Of a DNA stretch of 37,845 nt, positions 29,921 to 37,821 are shown one piece after another. The DNA lies in IMG/VR virus record IMGVR_UViG_3300024346_000216, positions 1-37,845 of that record, one strand, 5' to 3'. Numbering within the stretch: the stretch's first letter is position 1; the number at the start of each line of letters is the position of its first letter. Under the pieces are notes generated by a model that worked only from the letters and a program-made list of their open reading frames with translations, searched no databases and was not told the origin of the DNA. The translations under genes and the position numbers were made by a program. The DNA comes from a virus.

Positions 29921-29962
29921 GAAAACGGGTGCCCGGTCCCCCCGAAGGGGGACCGAGAACCC
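29921..29962 (-). terminator. Leftward intrinsic terminator with UUCG loop
   Basis: A 9-bp stem CGGTCCCCC/GGGGGACCG (29955-29947 with 29942-29934) closes a C(UUCG)G loop in the leftward RNA. An outer GGGT/ACCC helix (29962-29959 with 29930-29927) follows, then a T4 run (29925-29922). It separates the capsid genes from the tail genes and lies 14 bases before the next ATG. Confidence 0.8.
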
Positions 29963-29979
29963 GGAGTGGCCAAACAGGA

Positions 29980-30663
29980 TCAGGCCCGCGGAAGTTCGCC
30001 GTAGGCGTAATCGATCGACGCAAGGCCAGTTCCGGCCGCCTGTGTCGCGAATAGCCCCATCCGCTGGGCATCGAAGGTGCCGGTGAGCGAACTCGGAACA
30101 CTATCGACGATCTTCGCGATCAGAACGCCGTCAACGTAGTACTTGGCGACGTACTGGTCGCCGTTCCGCTTCAGCGTGCCGCCGAACATGAAGTACTGCG
30201 CCGGATCCCAGTTTTCGAGACCAGCCACCTCTGAAAGGGTGACGGCCTTTTCGCTTCGGTCGCCGTCGTTGTCATCGAGATAGCAAGTGACGACATCCAA
30301 CTTGGGTTCTGATCCGCAGTTCAGAGCGATCGCGAACGTGTGGCTCGCCGACGCCGCCGTTCCAGCAGCATCCGCGTATCCACAGTCGAACTCGGTGTCC
30401 GAATTGTGAGCGGTCAACTTCGCCCGGAAAAGGAACGAAATCTCGACCTTGTCCGCGAACTCAGGAGTGATCATCGATCCGAGGAGCGTCGATGCGGTGC
30501 TGCCATCAGAGTTCGTCATCACTCCACCTGCAATGACAAATTGAGAAGAAGTGAAGGTGGACTGAGCAACACCGTTGAAGTCCTCGAAGATGACCACCTT
30601 GTCGGTGTCGGCGAGGGTCGGAGGCCCCTGTGCGCCTCGGTTGAGAGTAACAATGGTAGACAT
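29980..30663 (-). CDS. Capsid-associated or decoration protein candidate, 227 aa
   Basis: Strong ribosome-binding site (AAGGAGGT). The product is acidic and beta-rich: DTDKVVIFEDFNGVAQSTFTSSQFVIAGGVM, VEISFLFRAKLTAHNSDTEFDCGYADAAG, FAIALNCGSEPKLDVVTCYLDDND and DQYVAKYYVDGVLIAKIVDSVPSSLTGTFDAQRMGLFATQAAGTG. The pattern of strands recalls the concanavalin/lectin jelly-roll used in phage head-surface or structural proteins. It follows the major capsid gene and precedes a strong terminator, so it is expressed with the capsid at high level. A decoration role is an inference. Confidence 0.6.
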   Translation of the reverse strand: MSTIVTLNRGAQGPPTLADTDKVVIFEDFNGVAQSTFTSSQFVIAGGVMTNSDGSTASTLLGSMITPEFADKVEISFLFRAKLTAHNSDTEFDCGYADAAGTAASASHTFAIALNCGSEPKLDVVTCYLDDNDGDRSEKAVTLSEVAGLENWDPAQYFMFGGTLKRNGDQYVAKYYVDGVLIAKIVDSVPSSLTGTFDAQRMGLFATQAAGTGLASIDYAYGELPRA

Positions 30664-30696
30664 GATGTCATACCTCCTTGTTTGAAGTCAGATGAA

Positions 30697-31818
30697 TCAG
30701 GAACCGCCGCCGATGAGCAGAGCGTTGCGACGACGATCGACGCACTGAAGGTTCATCGTGAGATCGATGTGAGTCGTAAACACGGTGTGCTGGTTCGGAG
30801 CGGTGTCCGGACCGGTTTCCTTCATGTACTCGCCCGAGAGAAGGACGCTGCGGAACGAGCCCCACTGGATCATGTAGATCGGGGTGTCGAGCGAACTGCT
30901 GTCCAACTTGGGAACGTACATGATCGGAACGCCACGGAAAGAAGTCGTGCCGTTCGCGTCCGTAGCCACATCCCGGGAAACGATCTTGTCGTTCAGCCGG
31001 TCCTGCATGACTTCGAGCGCGGCGAGCGTGCTGTATCCGCAGTAGATGCCCCACTTCTCAGGAGTCGGGTTGTACGACGGGTACGAAGCGTTCGGGATCG
31101 GCTTGAAGTTGCACTTGACGTACGCTTCCTTCATAGCCTTCAGAATGTCAGGCTGGGCGGCGACAGCAGTGTTGCTACTGTCAAGGGCACCGGCCGGGTC
31201 GGCGATGTCGGCGTTCGGGAAGAACCCGAGCCAGTTCTGCCATCGCGGAACGTCGGTCGGGTTGATTCCCGCGACCGTGGTGAACCCGGACGGGACACCA
31301 CCGCCGAACGAACCAGTACCACCGGTGCCAGCGGCAGCACCAGCGTTGTTCGAGATCCAGTAGTCAACGCCGTTCATGTCCTGAGAGGCATCGTTGGCGG
31401 GCTTGCCCCAGAACTGCGTTTCGAGATGCTCGGTCAGCGAGATCATCGCGTCGTTGCGACGAACCTTGACGAGGTCAACGATGCGACGGGGATCGCGGTT
31501 GAACGCGATTTCGCGACGCTCGATGGCGTAGTTGACAGTGGTGTGCTTCCAGCCGATCTCAGCGGTGGACATCACGTCACCGATGTTGAGATCATCGACG
31601 GCGAACAGGCCGGTCTGCTTGGCAGCACCGCTGTTGTCCGTCATCAGGTTCCACTGGATCGAGGGGCCAGCCTCGTACGAAACCGACGACTCCTGAAACA
31701 ACTTGCTCAGGGCGACGTGGTACTGAAGGTCGGTGGAAAGATCGGTGTACTTGAGTTCACCGAGTTCCTTCTGGGTCGTGGTGATCAGGTCACCGAGATC
31801 AGAAGCATTGATAGACAT
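30697..31818 (-). CDS. Major capsid protein, 373 aa
   Basis: Size, place after the scaffold and a very strong ribosome-binding site (AAGGGAGGT) fit a major capsid protein. The N-terminal part is helical with E/D-rich segments (MSINASDLGDLITTTQKELGELKYTDLSTDLQYHVALSKLF), then WNLMTDNSGAAKQTG and IERREIAFNRDPRRIVDLVKVRRNDAMISLTEHLETQFWG, an E-loop and spine-helix-like region. The middle contains a Gly-rich stretch, GVPSGFTTVAGINPTDVPRWQNWLG, and the C-terminal half IPMYVPKLD-like strands with MIQWGSFRSVLLSGEYMKETGP. I recognise the general phage capsid (HK97-fold) look, with DVPRWQNW..F typical of several podovirus and siphovirus capsids. Confidence 0.85.
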   Translation of the reverse strand: MSINASDLGDLITTTQKELGELKYTDLSTDLQYHVALSKLFQESSVSYEAGPSIQWNLMTDNSGAAKQTGLFAVDDLNIGDVMSTAEIGWKHTTVNYAIERREIAFNRDPRRIVDLVKVRRNDAMISLTEHLETQFWGKPANDASQDMNGVDYWISNNAGAAAGTGGTGSFGGGVPSGFTTVAGINPTDVPRWQNWLGFFPNADIADPAGALDSSNTAVAAQPDILKAMKEAYVKCNFKPIPNASYPSYNPTPEKWGIYCGYSTLAALEVMQDRLNDKIVSRDVATDANGTTSFRGVPIMYVPKLDSSSLDTPIYMIQWGSFRSVLLSGEYMKETGPDTAPNQHTVFTTHIDLTMNLQCVDRRRNALLIGGGS

Positions 31819-31836
31819 GGCTGTCTACCTCCCTTG

Positions 31837-32541
31837 CTATCGACTGATTCCGCGGTCTGCCATCATCCTTGCAACTGCACGGGCGGCCCGATCTTCGGGA
31901 CGTTCGTTGATTGCGGACTTGCCAGTCGTTTGGGCACGGCTGACGAATTGATTCTGGCGACTCTGGACACGGTCGAGAATTTGTTGTTCACGGGCCTCGA
32001 CCATCGAGGCTCCGAACTCCATTGACACCGCCTTCTCGAAGAGTGCGGTGTCATCTGGGACATCCTTGCCCTTTGCCTCGTAACCAACCCGGATCGTGTC
32101 AATCGCATCCGTGATTCGTGACTGGGCGTCATCGGCCTTCAGGACATCCCCGTACTTGCCACTCTCTGATTCCCAGACAGAGGCAAACTTGTCAGCGGTC
32201 TTCGCCGCCACGGTGGCCTTCTCGGTCTTGACACGCTCCTGCTGGAGTTGCGTCTCAAGCCCTGCCACCTTCTCAACCAGTGCCTTGACGCTGGTGGCGA
32301 GTTCTTCGTCGATGTATTCCGACAAAGCCTCTTTCATCTCAACCGGATTGGCGGGCGGGAGTTCATCGCCCTCGTCGGTTGAGGAATCTGGTGCCACCGG
32401 AGTTTCTGGCTCTGGCTTGGTTTCTTCAGGAGGAGCCTCGGACTCGGTCGGAGTCTCGTCCATCAGCGGGGCCTCGTAAGGATCCCGATGATTGAACGTA
32501 GGACGAGGCGTTTCATTTCGTTCTGTTTCTGAGTCAGTCAT
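31837..32541 (-). CDS. Scaffolding protein, 234 aa
   Basis: The ATG at 32541 (start MTDSETERNETP) is favoured because GGGA lies six bases upstream; ATGs at 32547 and 32595 are possible. An acidic, Pro/Thr/Glu-rich disordered half (MDETPTESEAPPEETKPEPETPVAPDSS) leads into a coiled coil (EYIDEELATSVKALVEKVAGLETQLQQERVKTEKATVAAK) and a basic, helical C terminus (RAARAVARMMADRGISR), as in phage scaffolds that bind the inner capsid surface. It sits directly upstream of the major capsid gene. No protease domain is visible. Confidence 0.8.
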   Translation of the reverse strand: MTDSETERNETPRPTFNHRDPYEAPLMDETPTESEAPPEETKPEPETPVAPDSSTDEGDELPPANPVEMKEALSEYIDEELATSVKALVEKVAGLETQLQQERVKTEKATVAAKTADKFASVWESESGKYGDVLKADDAQSRITDAIDTIRVGYEAKGKDVPDDTALFEKAVSMEFGASMVEAREQQILDRVQSRQNQFVSRAQTTGKSAINERPEDRAARAVARMMADRGISR

Positions 32542-32896
32542 ATCCATTCCCGTCTGCTCGGCCAGTAGCCTTGAGGATCTTGCGACGCTGGGCATTGTTT
32601 TCTAGTTTCATCCTGCCGTCGGAAGTGAACTCGACATGCCCGCACCCCTTGGCCCTCAGGTCTTCCTGAGTCTGTTTGACCATATCCGGGTGGGTTCCCA
32701 GCCCGTCACTATACATAGGCCAGCCCTTGGCCGTTGACACACGGGTCTTCCCCTCGGCACCATAGTCCCGGGTCCACGATTCTCCGTCGATCACGATGTC
32801 ATCAGTGTCACCCTGACGTTCCATCATTTTACTGATGGTCATGACCATACTTGTGGTTTCGCCGGTCTTCTTGTTCTTGTAGTGGTACTGGGGCAT
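32534..32896 (-). CDS. Phage protein of the portal-scaffold spacer family (FmdB-like ending), 120 aa
   Basis: TGATG overlap with the portal gene. The N terminus MPQYHYKNKKTG looks like the FmdB-type zinc-ribbon start MP.Y.Y.C..CG but without the cysteines. The rest, GWPMYSDGLGTHPDMVKQTQEDLRAKGCGHVEFTSDGRMKLENNAQRRKILKATGRADGNGYD, matches a recurrent phage pattern (WP.YSDA.GV.P.Q.......G....FT.DGR......R.R.....G..D...GY). I recognise it as a common small gene between portal and scaffold. Function unknown. Confidence 0.7.
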   Translation of the reverse strand: MPQYHYKNKKTGETTSMVMTISKMMERQGDTDDIVIDGESWTRDYGAEGKTRVSTAKGWPMYSDGLGTHPDMVKQTQEDLRAKGCGHVEFTSDGRMKLENNAQRRKILKATGRADGNGYD

Positions 32897-34710
32897 CAGC
32901 CAAGTGGTCCTTGCTGGGGCTGGTCAAGTGCCTCTGCACCCGGGCTCGGGTTGGCACCCATCAGCATCTGGCTCATAGCGTTGTCCCGGAACGCCCGGGT
33001 TCCGCCAGTCGGCACGTTTCGCCTGACATACTCACGCTTTGTCACGGGAGACTTACCGCCCTGAGGCTCGGTGTTGACCATACCCAGAAGGTTCTGAGGG
33101 TCAAGAGGAGAACCCATTGGCGTAATCAAGTCCGCCACCTCCTCAACCCCGGTCAGGCTTGCCATGTGAGCGATGTAGGCAGGCACATCGATCTGGATCC
33201 CCTGCTGCATCAGGTTCGGAGCCATGGGCATCAGCATGTTGTTCATCAGGTTCGACATCGTCTGAACCCGGTCAGCCGAAGTGGTTTCCTGAAGACTGCT
33301 CGGCTGGATCGAAAACTCAAGATCAAAGAACTCCGACTCCTTGCGATCCTTCGGCTTGAGCGGGATCTGAACTTCGATACCCGTGCCGCCGAGATCCTCT
33401 GTCAACTCGTAGGTTCGAGCCGGGTCATACCAAGCCCAAAGACCAATAGCCTTGACAACATCCCCAGTGAACTTGGTCACGCGGGCCTGCATGTCCTGAA
33501 CCTTCTGGCTCGAAGACTGCTTGATCAGTTCTTCCTGACCCAGCGTGTCCGCAACGGAACTCAGGCCACCGATGGTGTCGAGGTTGCCGCCGACGTAGTT
33601 GAACATGTCTCGAAGTTGCAGGAGGAAGGCAAGACTGCCCTGCTCGGCACCACCGAACTTCAGTTCCCGGGTCGCCTCTGGCCTGTCGCTCCGGATCATG
33701 TCCCCGTCGCTGGCGGCGATGATCCGTTCGCCATCATCCTCGGCTCCTGCTGCAACGATCCCCACGGTCTTGGCCCGGTCGTTCTGCCTGACCAACTTCC
33801 GCATCGTTCGGTTGGCTGCGTCGCTGAGATCGACAAGCGAAGCGGCCGGGCCGAAGGGCATGATCTGCCCGGGCACGTCTTCGAGCGAAAGGATGTGGTA
33901 CGGGCCGTACTCCGGACCATCCCACTCGACCTCCCGGATGGTTCTTTCAAACATCGGGACGCCTTGGTCGTCGCAGCAGAAGGTGAGAACCCGACCCTCG
34001 AAGGGAAGGTAGATTTCCCACATCTCAAGAACGGGAGTGGCCCGGGTGTCCTCGAACGGCGAGTCGGTCGATCGTGACACGGACTCAACCTTGGTGTCGC
34101 CGTACTCGTTGTACATCGAACTTCTGGACTCAGAGACCATCTTCCCGTCTCGGCCGAAGTCGTACAGGCCAGAGTCCAGTGCCATTTCCTTCGGAACCGT
34201 GAATCGGTTACCGATGAACTGCATGGTCTCCCAAGACTTCGCACGCATGTCAATGACAAGGTCGTCGAGGTCAATGCAGTCGGCGAAGGGAAGCCCGGCG
34301 TCGTGAAGAATCCCGTTCAACTCCGAAGCCTTGCCGGATGTCAGACCAACCTTCATGACACCAACAGAGAACAGTGCGTCAAGGACGACCTTTGACAGTG
34401 ACTCCTCGAACCGCATCTCTTTCAAGATGTAGTTCAGCATCATCTCGGCCTTCTTGGCCGTGCCACGACGTTCCTTGCGTACGGCCCGAACCTTGGCGGT
34501 CGGTCGCCGTGCAGCCAAGTTGCGTCGATAGATACCGATCGCCATCTGGAGAAGGTTGACCGGGTGGGCCTTTTCCCCCTGACCATCGCCGTAGTTTCCG
34601 CCAACATACGACTTGATTGCCTGAAACCGGCGTTGCCGGAACGGGGTCATCTTGTCACGGGAGAACTCGAATGCGGTTCTCAGACGGTGGAAGTCTTCGT
34701 TCATTTCCAT
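32896..34710 (-). CDS. Portal protein, 604 aa
   Basis: Portals form the twelve-subunit ring through which DNA enters and leaves the head. Here the N-terminal part (RLRTAFEFSRDKMTPFRQRRFQAIKSYVGGNYG) and NLLQMAIGIYRRNLAARRPTAKVRA are the expected early helices. A long middle follows with LVIDMRAKSWETMQFIGNRF and the clip/crown region (FDLEFSIQPSSLQETTSADRVQTMSNLMNNMLMPMAPNLMQQ), and a Gln/Pro-rich C-terminal tail ends it. Length fits podovirus portals. The gene begins in an overlap with the terminase (ATG 34710; alternative 34704) and has GAGAGG upstream. Confidence 0.85.
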   Translation of the reverse strand: MEMNEDFHRLRTAFEFSRDKMTPFRQRRFQAIKSYVGGNYGDGQGEKAHPVNLLQMAIGIYRRNLAARRPTAKVRAVRKERRGTAKKAEMMLNYILKEMRFEESLSKVVLDALFSVGVMKVGLTSGKASELNGILHDAGLPFADCIDLDDLVIDMRAKSWETMQFIGNRFTVPKEMALDSGLYDFGRDGKMVSESRSSMYNEYGDTKVESVSRSTDSPFEDTRATPVLEMWEIYLPFEGRVLTFCCDDQGVPMFERTIREVEWDGPEYGPYHILSLEDVPGQIMPFGPAASLVDLSDAANRTMRKLVRQNDRAKTVGIVAAGAEDDGERIIAASDGDMIRSDRPEATRELKFGGAEQGSLAFLLQLRDMFNYVGGNLDTIGGLSSVADTLGQEELIKQSSSQKVQDMQARVTKFTGDVVKAIGLWAWYDPARTYELTEDLGGTGIEVQIPLKPKDRKESEFFDLEFSIQPSSLQETTSADRVQTMSNLMNNMLMPMAPNLMQQGIQIDVPAYIAHMASLTGVEEVADLITPMGSPLDPQNLLGMVNTEPQGGKSPVTKREYVRRNVPTGGTRAFRDNAMSQMLMGANPSPGAEALDQPQQGPLG

Positions 34711-36431
34711 CGAACATTCCTCTCTGCAAGCCGACGCCTTGAATCTTCCCTCCTACGCCAAGCAATCGAACCGGGGAGGATTTGGGTCTTTGGAATCATA
34801 ATCGCTCTGTTGCCACCCAACGCGAGGCAAGCCAGAGCGTCAGCGATCACACGATCGCCATGGTTGGAACGGGCACCGCTCTTGTCCTGAGCATTGATGG
34901 ACAAGGAGTGTTCAATCCCACCGGAAGAGTCGTACACGAACTCGCGGCATTCATCGATGGCTTCGCGAGAATGATTGATGAACTCCTCGTTGAACAGCAT
35001 CTTGCGATACCGACCAAGAAGGGCCTGCTTACTGTCACGGGTGGGAATCCAACCCATCAGTCGAGTCGGGGATCTGTCAACGGTATTCTCTGTTCGTCGA
35101 TACCAGATTTCACGGTGGCCGTACTCAAGCACTGCATCGCCGAAGATCCGGCCCGGACCATGGGCTTCCCACACCAACTGGGCAGCCTGCCCATTGTCAC
35201 CCTTGAACCAGTTCGCGAGACCGACGGCATACTTCGCCAACTTGTCTGGCCGAAGATCGGGCGATGCGAACTCTGCGACCTTCTCGTAAGTCTTTGATTC
35301 TACGACCGAGAGACAGGAATTCGAAGCACCCGTGCCCGCCGCGATGTCGATGCCAATGTAGTACCGGCGATCCCGAGGAGTCCCCCCGGAAGTGTCCGGG
35401 GTGAACCAGAGCATCAGTTTCCCGTTCATGTCTTTGTTGAACGCGGGGGACTTGAGGTCATCGTGATCCAATTCCCCCTTCATCGTGGGAGGCCGAACGT
35501 GCTTCCGGGCGACCTGATCCAGTTTCTCGTGATCAAAGAACGCACCAGCCGAACCGGCGAAGTCGATATCGAGTTCTTGGGCCGCTTCGATCGGAGAAGA
35601 ACACCGAGTGACCTCCTTGTCATACCAAGGGGATCTGGTTCGACCCTTGTGATCGATGTACTTGTCCTTGCCCTTGATCGGGTGTTCAGCCCAGTGCAGT
35701 CTCACTTGCCGAACGGCGGGGTTCTTCGCGACCGTGGCGAACGCATTCGAGGCCCCCGCTGGCGTCGAAAGAAATATTCTCGACGGCGTAACGTCCCGCG
35801 TGGACGAGAGGGCTCGGTAATCATCACCCGCGGCGAAAGCCGCGAACTCATCAAGAAGAACACATGACCGCCTATCACCGCGAGCAACATCACCAGTCGT
35901 GGACTCGCCATCAATGATGCTTCCGTTGTCAAAGTTCTTCAGGCTCAGTTTCTTCCGATCGAATCGGGGCAGCATCCAGACCGGAAGATGCCCGAGGATC
36001 GCGTCTAACTTCCAGAAGAGCGATTTCGGATTCCCTCTGCCATCGACGTAAGACTCGTTTCGAGATACGAGCAGAATCGCCTGATCTGGCCGAAACAACC
36101 AGCGGTGAAGTAGAGCAGCAAGGCATAGCCATGATGCACCCACGTCACGGCTCTTCGCGATACAGATGTCTTCTCCGTCATTTACCGCCTCCTCGATTTT
36201 CTGGCATGCCATCTTCTGGAATTCATACAACGCAAACGGCGTTACAGGACACTTGAGTCGAGGATCGTACGTCATGGCAAACGTACTGACCCAGAACGAA
36301 ACGTCGTTCCTACACAATTCTTTCAGACACGACTGAAACTTCGTGTCACCCTTAGCCTCAGCCAACAGTGCCCGACGATACTTTGCGTTAGCCGCCGGGT
36401 CAGTTGGCGGAATATGGCGGAGTTCAGGCAA
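34701..36431 (-). CDS. terL: Terminase large subunit, 576 aa (TTG start)
   Basis: The packaging motor: an ATPase plus a nuclease that cuts the concatemer. Walker A-like K93SRDVGAS100 (the variant SRDVG replaces GxxGxGK, as in many phage terminases), Walker B V191LLDEF196 with catalytic E195, and a coupling motif LSTPAG (221-226). The RNase H-like nuclease has YIGIDIAAG (D362), LVWEAHG (E422) and HGDRVIADAL (D526/D531). The first codon is TTG in an eight-base overlap with the upstream gene; GAGGGGG precedes it. No frameshift seen. Confidence 0.9.
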   Translation of the reverse strand: MPELRHIPPTDPAANAKYRRALLAEAKGDTKFQSCLKELCRNDVSFWVSTFAMTYDPRLKCPVTPFALYEFQKMACQKIEEAVNDGEDICIAKSRDVGASWLCLAALLHRWLFRPDQAILLVSRNESYVDGRGNPKSLFWKLDAILGHLPVWMLPRFDRKKLSLKNFDNGSIIDGESTTGDVARGDRRSCVLLDEFAAFAAGDDYRALSSTRDVTPSRIFLSTPAGASNAFATVAKNPAVRQVRLHWAEHPIKGKDKYIDHKGRTRSPWYDKEVTRCSSPIEAAQELDIDFAGSAGAFFDHEKLDQVARKHVRPPTMKGELDHDDLKSPAFNKDMNGKLMLWFTPDTSGGTPRDRRYYIGIDIAAGTGASNSCLSVVESKTYEKVAEFASPDLRPDKLAKYAVGLANWFKGDNGQAAQLVWEAHGPGRIFGDAVLEYGHREIWYRRTENTVDRSPTRLMGWIPTRDSKQALLGRYRKMLFNEEFINHSREAIDECREFVYDSSGGIEHSLSINAQDKSGARSNHGDRVIADALACLALGGNRAIMIPKTQILPGSIAWRRREDSRRRLAERNVRWK

Positions 36432-37086
36432 CCGCCCCCTCCGCGATCTCTATGACACGGCGGAGAACGTCGTCCAGATGATCAAACGCATCGGCCTCGT
36501 CGGCAGCGTCCTCAAGTTCCTTCTTGTTCGGAACACAGACCTGCTGGTAAATACGGAGAAGACTGTCCGGTGACTTCCGCCCGGCGCAGAGCAGAGTCCA
36601 CGCTGTGCCGGAGGGAGAGTCACCTTTGTTCACCGAGTCGTCCCCGAGATACTCCACTGCCCAGAGAATGTCACGGGGATTCCCGACAGGGCCGATACCC
36701 CCGGAGGAAGGTAGTTCTTCCCCCGGGGGGTTCTCACCCAGAGGTACGGAGACCAATCCAACCTCGGAGTCCTTGTCAGGCTCTTTAGCCTGCACCGGCT
36801 TGTCACGATCCGCAATCCGCTTGGCGATCGTCTTGTTCCGCTTCTTACTCTGCTCAGACTTCAGAACCTCAAGACGCTTCCAGAAGTCAGCGTCGTCACG
36901 GATCCCGAAATCCTTGTCTACCAAGTCCGCCCTCTGCTGGATCGACATTCGTTCCTTCGGAGGAAGGGCGTGCTGTTCCTTGTCAACCTCGATGCACCGC
37001 TTCCTCCAAGCGTAGAACATCGTGGAGTCACGCTCCTTCAGAGCGTCAAACCATTCAATTCGGGCTTTCCTGAAGGCGGGGTACAT
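36424..37086 (-). CDS. Terminase-adjacent protein, possible small subunit, 220 aa
   Basis: Immediately upstream of the large terminase, where the small subunit normally lies. The N-terminal part is helical (YPAFRKARIEWFDALKERDSTMFYAWRKRCIEVD; MSIQQRADLVDKDFGIRDDADFWKRLEVLKSEQSKKRNKTIAKR), the middle is Pro/Gly-rich and acidic, and the C terminus is helical (KKELEDAADEADAFDHLDDVLRRVIEIAEG). This helical, linker, oligomer-tail plan suits a small terminase, but no HTH signature is clear. It is an inference by position. Confidence 0.55.
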   Translation of the reverse strand: MYPAFRKARIEWFDALKERDSTMFYAWRKRCIEVDKEQHALPPKERMSIQQRADLVDKDFGIRDDADFWKRLEVLKSEQSKKRNKTIAKRIADRDKPVQAKEPDKDSEVGLVSVPLGENPPGEELPSSGGIGPVGNPRDILWAVEYLGDDSVNKGDSPSGTAWTLLCAGRKSPDSLLRIYQQVCVPNKKELEDAADEADAFDHLDDVLRRVIEIAEGAVA

Positions 37087-37116
37087 GCGCAGAATCCCGG
37101 GCTAGTTCGCAAGCCG

Positions 37117-37145
37117 ATCCTAAGCCCTAACGTCATAAGCGTCAA
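37117..37145 (-). promoter_or_regulatory. Promoter before the terminase genes
   Basis: On the leftward strand TTGACG (37145-37140) and TAGGAT (37122-37117) are separated by 17 bases in the 60-base gap between the two first genes. Transcription would start near 37110, about 24 bases before the ATG at 37086. The -10 match is modest. Confidence 0.5.
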
Positions 37146-37146
37146 G

Positions 37147-37440
37147 TTATTGGCTGTCGTCGGTCTTTCTTGGGAGACGCACAACGCCGCCCCCCTTTAG
37201 GGGGTCGGCTTGAGTGCGTCGTCTCAAAGCCCTCTTCACCATCCGGTGAGAAAGGCTTTCCAAAGCCAACATCTGACTTGCCAGTTCTGACCCAGTTAGA
37301 GATCCCCTGTCCGCCATAGCGGTCAGGGGTCTCGACTTCTGGGTAACCCAGTTCTGACGAGCCTTCTCGACACGAGTCTTGAACTGAGGGGTGTACGACT
37401 TGTTACCCCAGTCTCGAATGATTACGTCCAAAAAACCCAT
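37147..37440 (-). CDS. Hypothetical basic protein, first gene of the late transcript, 97 aa
   Basis: Good ribosome-binding site (GGAGGAG, 3-9 bases before the ATG). The product is basic (FKTRVEKARQNWVTQKS; MVKRALRRRTQADP) with a central helix (GSELASQMLALESLSHRMVKRAL) and no membrane segment. I do not recognise it. It heads the leftward transcript, behind a structured leader of about 280 bases, so it could be a regulator or an early-late switch protein; this is speculation. Confidence 0.6.
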   Translation of the reverse strand: MGFLDVIIRDWGNKSYTPQFKTRVEKARQNWVTQKSRPLTAMADRGSLTGSELASQMLALESLSHRMVKRALRRRTQADPLKGGGVVRLPRKTDDSQ

Positions 37441-37467
37441 CGCTCCTCCAAGGGGGGCGATTTTTTT
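37439..37467 (+). terminator. Rightward terminator-like hairpin with T7, over the start of the first late gene
   Basis: In the rightward direction ATCGCTCCTC (37439-37448) pairs with GGGGGGCGAT (37452-37461), ten base pairs with two G-U, and is followed at once by seven T (37461-37467). In the leftward mRNA the same bases hold the ribosome-binding site of the first late gene, where the pairing is weaker (two A-C mismatches). Confidence 0.45.
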
Positions 37468-37716
37468 AGACGCACCTCGGGCCTACAAGCCGTGATACGT
37501 CCTGCCGGGGGATTTCAGGCATCCCTTCTAATCGCCGCATGAACGTCCTTGTCTCCACTTTCCCCTGAGTATGACCTCTCCGGGGTGCTGTCCAAGGACG
37601 GATGTGCTGGTGTGATAACACACCAACGAACGAGACGCAAGGGTATTCCAAAAAGATTCCGGCTGAACCGAGGAGAGGTCAGTCTCGGAACAGCCGGAGG
37701 GGGGAGGGCAAGGATC
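37468..37716 (-). promoter_or_regulatory. Structured 5' leader of the late transcript
   Basis: No gene is supported between the first late gene and its promoter. Two clear hairpins are present. One is CCGGCTG-AA-CCGAG / CTCGG-AA-CAGCCGG (37659-37672 with 37684-37697), 12 base pairs with a symmetric AA/AA internal loop, beginning about 20 nt after the likely transcription start. The other is TGGTGTG/CACACCA (37608-37614 with 37619-37625) with a 4-nt loop. Neither is followed by a leftward T-run, so they are not terminators; an anti-termination or stability role is possible. Confidence 0.5.
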
Positions 37717-37723
37717 AAGGGGG

Positions 37724-37751
37724 AGTATATCAGTCACCGAATCAGATTCAA
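37724..37751 (-). promoter_or_regulatory. Late-operon promoter (sigma70-type)
   Basis: On the leftward strand TTGAAT (37751-37746) and TATACT (37729-37724) are 16 bases apart. Overlapping inverted repeats TTCAA/TTGAA (37762-37746 region) and GAATC-T-GATTC in the spacer may be an operator. AT-rich sequence (37758-37779) lies upstream. Confidence 0.65.
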
Positions 37752-37785
37752 CCCTGAATTGAAGACATATAATTATTGGGCGGCA

Positions 37786-37821
37786 GGCGGGCGGGGTCGC
37801 GGCAAGAAAACCCCGCCCACC
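37786..37821. repeat. GC-rich inverted repeat at the right end
   Basis: GGCGGGCGGGGT (37786-37797) and ACCCCGCCCACC (37810-37821) pair over 12 bases (one G-U or A-C mismatch according to strand) around a 12-nt loop. No T-run follows on either side. The last 95 bases hold no gene; this repeat lies just upstream of the late promoter. Confidence 0.55.

Noticed and set aside
30340-32025. 561-codon rightward frame across the capsid and scaffold genes
   Set aside because: Antisense to recognisable capsid and scaffold genes; composition is the mirror of their codons and no ribosome-binding site fits.
32851-34077. 408-codon rightward frame opposite the portal gene
   Set aside because: Antisense shadow of the portal; rich in Arg/His/Asp as expected from reversed codons.
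37786-37821. Right-end GC-rich hairpin as a terminator
   Set aside because: Neither strand has a T-run after the stem; it is listed only as an inverted repeat.
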